9,024 nt of DNA from Bacteroidaceae bacterium (GTDB lineage: Bacteria; Bacteroidota; Bacteroidia; Bacteroidales; Bacteroidaceae). Position numbers and translations under genes: made by a program. Of this stretch, positions 6,258 to 9,024 are shown in pieces (positions within the stretch are counted from its first letter, which is position 1; every line of letters begins with the position of its first letter). The notes below the pieces were generated by a model. The model saw only the letters and a list, made by a program, of their open reading frames with translations. It did not search any database and was not told where the DNA came from. The DNA lies in the NCBI GenBank assembly GCA_900765575.1, contig CAAFRW010000200.1, positions 1 to 9,024 on the forward strand. The letters run 5' to 3'.

Positions 6258-7688
6258 TTATTCAACAATCCGGTTTCCCCGTACTCTCTTATAATCTAAA
6301 GTGGTGAATAGCGGAGAGAGTTCTCTTGGGCTGCTTCTGAATGCTGCCGTAGAAGCCTCTTCGGTAGGCAAATTGAGCGAACCGTTGAGAATCCATTGTA
6401 TGGTGTAACTAAGCAGGGCATCGCTGTTGGGGTTTCCTATTTCTCCGAGCGGTGCTACACTGCTAAACTCATTATAATAGTAATCCGGATGGATGCCGCC
6501 TTCGTAGTCCGATTCGTTCTTGCTGTTGTATACGGTCGCTACAATAGGGTGCAACGTGAAATTGTAAGGTGAAACAAGGCCTATGGAAGCCACGTTTTTT
6601 CCCACAGTGGTGGAACCGATTACTTTTACGTCCATATAAGGCCTCAGGCAGTAGATGGTTGTTTCCGATGCGGATGCGGTGTAAGGACTCGTTATCACAT
6701 ACAGGGTGTTGAGGCCCAGGTTTTGTGCCGCCAGACCGGCATTGAGTATGGAGGTGTGGTTGCGGTCGGTATTTTTATCGTTGTATTGTAGTGAATAGAG
6801 AGGTTGTCCCAACTGTTCAACAGGAGCCAGCATACTGCACAACTCCGTGATGCAGTCCATTACGCCTCCGGGGTTGTACCGCAAATCGAGAATGAATTCA
6901 TTAACGCCCTGACTCTTGAAGTGGGAGAAGATTTGCTTCATCTCTTCGTTGTATTCCGTGCCGGTATCGGTGAGGCCGGGTGAGTAGTGGTCGTACATCA
7001 GGTAGCCGATGTTCTTGCCCGGGTAATTATTAAATGTGGCTACTTTGTAGAACGGATTACCGGAAACCTGCCTGGAAGCTCCTATATTCAACGTGCTTTC
7101 CTCGCCCCAAGTAAATACGGTTTCTTCGTTCTCCACCGTCGCATTCAAGCTTGCTACGCTCAGGGTGGTAGCTCCGCCTTGTATCAAATATCCGTAATTG
7201 TTCTCTGTGATATTGAGTCCTCCTACTTTGGTAACCCAGTCGCCCCGTTTCAGCCCGGCTTCAGCGGCGGGTGAATTGGGGAGCACGAACAATATCCGCG
7301 CCATTCTATGTACGGTGCTTCCTGTAGGGTCGCTGTATATCATAAAGTCGAATCCGTAAGAAGAGGTTTCATCAATACGGAAATTATTACTTGTCCCGGC
7401 ACTCTCCGGCTCCGTGCTTTCAAAGGTGGAGAAGTGGTCTCCTTGTCCGTTGCGGCATTTGGTAGAGAGTAGTCTCTTATAGAATTCTTCGGGTTCGGCA
7501 AAGTAGTTCTCCTCGCTTATCTTTGGCATATCGTAATACCACAAATAGATGTTTTGCATCTGTTGCTCAATCCAGCGGTCTTTCTGTGTAAGAGCCACAT
7601 ACTCTCCGCTACGGTCTTCTCCACAAGAAGCGCAGGTTACTAAGAGGATAGCCAGCCAAAGAAAAGGATATTTTGAAATACGATTCAT
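6258..7688 (-). CDS. Lipoprotein PDZ / S41-family serine protease
   Basis: 476 residues. The ATG start is followed by a signal peptide ending in TCASC, with Cys22 the likely lipidated residue; the protein is probably an outer-membrane-anchored periplasmic or surface protease. Residues about 30-105 are an N-terminal helical region typical of the family in Bacteroidetes (IYLWYYDMP). Residues about 110-190 hold a PDZ-like domain (SPAAEAGLKRGDWVTKVGG, 139-157). The S41 core runs from about 225 to 410: FILDLRYNPGG (265-275), then TASASE with nucleophile Ser339, then TVGKN with Lys364. The Ser-Lys spacing of 25 residues equals that of tail-specific protease Prc/Tsp. Both catalytic residues are present, so activity is expected. 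Substrate is unknown. It stands alone: 485 bp of non-coding DNA lies upstream and over 700 bp downstream. Confidence 0.92.
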   Translation of the reverse strand: MNRISKYPFLWLAILLVTCASCGEDRSGEYVALTQKDRWIEQQMQNIYLWYYDMPKISEENYFAEPEEFYKRLLSTKCRNGQGDHFSTFESTEPESAGTSNNFRIDETSSYGFDFMIYSDPTGSTVHRMARILFVLPNSPAAEAGLKRGDWVTKVGGLNITENNYGYLIQGGATTLSVASLNATVENEETVFTWGEESTLNIGASRQVSGNPFYKVATFNNYPGKNIGYLMYDHYSPGLTDTGTEYNEEMKQIFSHFKSQGVNEFILDLRYNPGGVMDCITELCSMLAPVEQLGQPLYSLQYNDKNTDRNHTSILNAGLAAQNLGLNTLYVITSPYTASASETTIYCLRPYMDVKVIGSTTVGKNVASIGLVSPYNFTLHPIVATVYNSKNESDYEGGIHPDYYYNEFSSVAPLGEIGNPNSDALLSYTIQWILNGSLNLPTEEASTAAFRSSPRELSPLFTTLDYKRVRGNRIVE

Positions 7689-7711
7689 ATCTTCTATTGT
7701 TTAAAATGGTA

Positions 7712-7719
7712 CAAATTTA
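7712..7719 (-). promoter_or_regulatory. Probable -7 element of the protease promoter
   Basis: Reading on the minus strand this is TAAATTTG, a match to the Bacteroides -7 consensus TAnnTTTG, ending 24 bp before the protease ATG, which would give a leader of roughly 15-20 bases. A good TTTG -33 element was not found at 19-21 bp spacing, so the call is moderate. Confidence 0.5.
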
Positions 7720-7772
7720 TATCTTTCTGTTCATATACTTCTATGTTCCGTCTCTAAAAATCTATAAATTTG
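7712..7772. repeat. 10-bp perfect inverted repeat flanking 41 bp upstream of the protease gene
   Basis: CAAATTTATA (7712-7721) and TATAAATTTG (7763-7772) are exact reverse complements. Each contains TAAATTTG, a -7-like sequence, facing outward: one toward the protease on minus, the other toward the repeat-rich gap on plus. It may be two divergent promoters or an operator pair. AT-rich 10-mers can arise by chance. Confidence 0.45.
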
Positions 7773-7776
7773 GTGT

Positions 7777-7888
7777 TTGTCTACCTCTAATCGTGCGCAG
7801 GCATACCGCCTGTGCGGGAGGAGTATCGTAGGCGAAGGGGGATTGTCTACCTTGAATCGTTTGCAAGCATTCCTTCTGTGGAAGGCCT
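7777..7888. repeat. Imperfect direct repeat, two copies 66 bp apart, each with a hairpin
   Basis: Copy one (7777-7822) and copy two (7843-7888) both begin TTGTCTACC, then share AATCGT and GCATNCC. Copy one contains GCGCAGGC (7795-7802) and GCCTGTGC (7808-7815), an 8-bp stem with one G-U pair and a 5-base loop. Copy two contains CCTTC (7872-7876) and GAAGG (7881-7885). The copies lie in the leader or promoter side of the protease gene. Function is unknown. Confidence 0.5.
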
Positions 7889-7898
7889 GGCGCTCTTG

Positions 7899-7970
7899 TT
7901 TGTCTCATATATTGTGAGCTTGTATGTTCTTAATATGTGAAACAAACTGTCTCCTAATATATGAAACAAA
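7899..7970. repeat. Three copies of a 15-bp motif AATATRTGARACAAA, one inverted and two direct
   Basis: The inverted copy is 7899-7913 (TTTGTCTCATATATT); direct copies are 7932-7946 (AATATGTGAAACAAA) and 7956-7970 (AATATATGAAACAAA), 24 bp apart. The inverted copy can pair with either direct copy, 13/15 or 14/15 bases as Watson-Crick pairs, with the differences in the first being G-U compatible in one transcript orientation. That gives either two operator-like sites or two mutually exclusive RNA stems. Confidence 0.6.
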
Positions 7971-8173
7971 TGAGATGGATGGTGTGATGAAGGGAGAAAC
8001 CTTTGTGCGGGTGGCGTAGAAGTTAGCGTATATGCTGGATGGTTTTGCCTTTTTGTATTCTTCGGTTGAAGCAATAGGCAAACTCCTTGATGCTCAATCA
8101 CTCATAAGCTTTATTGCGGAGATGAAAGATAACAACGATTAAGCTGTAGACTATCAGTGCTCTCAAGTAGCTA
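7971..8173. other. Non-coding DNA after the transglycosylase gene
   Basis: About 200 bp between the repeats and the transglycosylase stop. No strong terminator was found; a split hairpin near 8047-8079 (GCC...GGC outside CTTC-GGTT-GAAG) is too interrupted to call. An open frame on minus (7847-8101) has no recognisable features. Confidence 0.4.
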
Positions 8174-9024
8174 TTATTCCTCAGCCGGCGTTACCTCTGT
8201 TCGGAAGAACTCCCGTGCTTTCCCTCTCAGCTCGATTTCCGGACGAATGGAAAGAGCCTGTTCTTCGCTGATGACCCCTTTTTGGGCAAGGCGTTCGGCT
8301 ATCAACCGGTAATACTCGGCCATACTCTCCTTCAACTTCAAATCCTCGGTGAACGACCATTTAAAGTGTTTCGGACCGGGAATGGTATGGGCCAGAAAGA
8401 TACACTCTTCCAACGACAGTTGCGACGGGCGTTTGGAGAAATAGAAGTCGGCGGCTTCGTGTACCCCGTAAATCAACGGTCCCCATTCTATTATATTAAG
8501 GTATACCTCGTACATCCGTTCTTTGGACGTGAGATGTTCGTTTTCTATCAACCACACTATCAAAGCCTCTTCCAGTTTGCGGGCTATGTTTTTGTGGCGG
8601 TTAAGGAATACATTTTTAATAAGCTGCATGGTAATGGTGCTGCCTCCCCGGGCAAAGCGTTTTACTTTCAGGTCTTGTATCAAAGCCTCCCGTAAGGCGT
8701 CGGGAAGAAATCCACGATGGTAGAAGAAAGCATTGTCTTCGCTTTGCATAACCGTCATTTGCAGCAACCGGGGGATGCTGTCGAGCGGGGTATAATGTTC
8801 CCACGAAGGGCCTACCGGGAAAGAACGTACGGGTTGGTCGTGCTCGTAAGCCGTATACGTGAACTCTTCCGCCATCTTTCGTAAATCCGTCAGGCCGAAG
8901 CGTTCTATACGAAACCCTTTCCGGCTCAACTCCGATTCCAGCTTCAGACTGTCCGGTTGGGCAAAGTCCACATCGAAGAAGAAATGGTAGGCAAACTCTC
9001 CGCTTGTCTGCAAACCGGACAGCT
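8174..9024 (-). CDS. GT51 peptidoglycan transglycosylase, C-terminal part (5' partial at window edge)
   Basis: The frame is open to the right edge, so the TTG at 9013 is not the real start; numbering below counts from it. The GT51 domain covers about residues 65-255 and polymerises lipid II into glycan strands at the outer face of the inner membrane. Motifs in order: SEDNAFFYHRGF (91-102) with catalytic Glu92; RGGSTITMQLIKN (122-134); RKLEEA (145-150) with second glutamate Glu149, then SKERMYEVYLNIIEWG (163-178); GVHEAADFYFSK (183-194); LSLEECIFLA (199-208). All five motifs are present. No penicillin-binding transpeptidase domain follows, since the protein ends 25 residues after the domain with TAA TAG. 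It therefore looks like a monofunctional (MtgA-type) enzyme, but at least 85 residues precede the domain here, longer than the short tail of classical MtgA, so an additional N-terminal domain is likely outside the window. Confidence 0.9.
   Translation of the reverse strand, partial: LSGLQTSGEFAYHFFFDVDFAQPDSLKLESELSRKGFRIERFGLTDLRKMAEEFTYTAYEHDQPVRSFPVGPSWEHYTPLDSIPRLLQMTVMQSEDNAFFYHRGFLPDALREALIQDLKVKRFARGGSTITMQLIKNVFLNRHKNIARKLEEALIVWLIENEHLTSKERMYEVYLNIIEWGPLIYGVHEAADFYFSKRPSQLSLEECIFLAHTIPGPKHFKWSFTEDLKLKESMAEYYRLIAERLAQKGVISEEQALSIRPEIELRGKAREFFRTEVTPAEE

Noticed and set aside
8047..8079. Intrinsic terminator for the transglycosylase gene
   Set aside because: The potential hairpin is interrupted by a large asymmetric internal loop and is not followed by a clear U run.
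7847..8101. 84-codon minus-strand frame between transglycosylase and protease
   Set aside because: It runs through the repeats and hairpins with no recognisable protein features.

Overview
The window looks like chromosomal DNA from a gut Bacteroidales bacterium, most likely Bacteroides or a close relative. The evidence is a Bacteroides-type promoter (TTTG, 19-bp spacer, TACCTTTG) before the phospholipase gene, a receiver/AraC regulator with a Y_Y_Y sensor end as in hybrid two-component systems, several short lipoproteins and an OmpA/porin-like small barrel. Species cannot be named from the sequence alone. No rRNA, tRNA, CRISPR, transposase or phage gene was seen.

Layout. 1-1412 (+): 3' part of a membrane-anchored sensor/regulator with Y_Y_Y domain, one membrane helix, an acidic linker, a receiver domain and an AraC DNA-binding domain, but no histidine kinase domain. 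It is followed by untranslated DNA, a clear intrinsic terminator (1611-1645) and a promoter (1660-1690). 1803-3476 (+): exported phospholipase D/cardiolipin synthase-like enzyme whose two HKD halves are separated by about 22 tandem five-residue repeats (S-N-[LIV]-x-[E/D/K]). 3486-3738: a 55-bp tandem array in the convergent gap, running into the last codons of the next gene. 3727-5529 (-): a three-gene envelope cluster transcribed as NlpE-like lipoprotein, DUF4136-like lipoprotein, small outer-membrane barrel, with gaps of about 30 bp. 5530-6257: a gene-poor stretch with a purine-rich tract and six 24-bp imperfect repeats. 6258-7688 (-): lipoprotein PDZ/S41 protease. 7689-8173: non-coding, with several repeats and hairpins. 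8174-9024 (-): C-terminal part of a GT51 peptidoglycan transglycosylase, cut by the window edge.

Taken together, nearly all genes act in the cell envelope: phospholipid chemistry, lipoproteins and a barrel in the outer membrane, a periplasmic protease and a murein polymerase. Except for the three-gene cluster they seem to be separate transcription units rather than one system.

The most unusual items are the pentad-repeat insert inside the phospholipase, the kinase-less regulator, and the repeat-rich non-coding gaps (55-bp array, 24-bp array, and a three-copy 15-bp motif able to form alternative hairpins). None has been compared with databases here; whether they are new is unknown.
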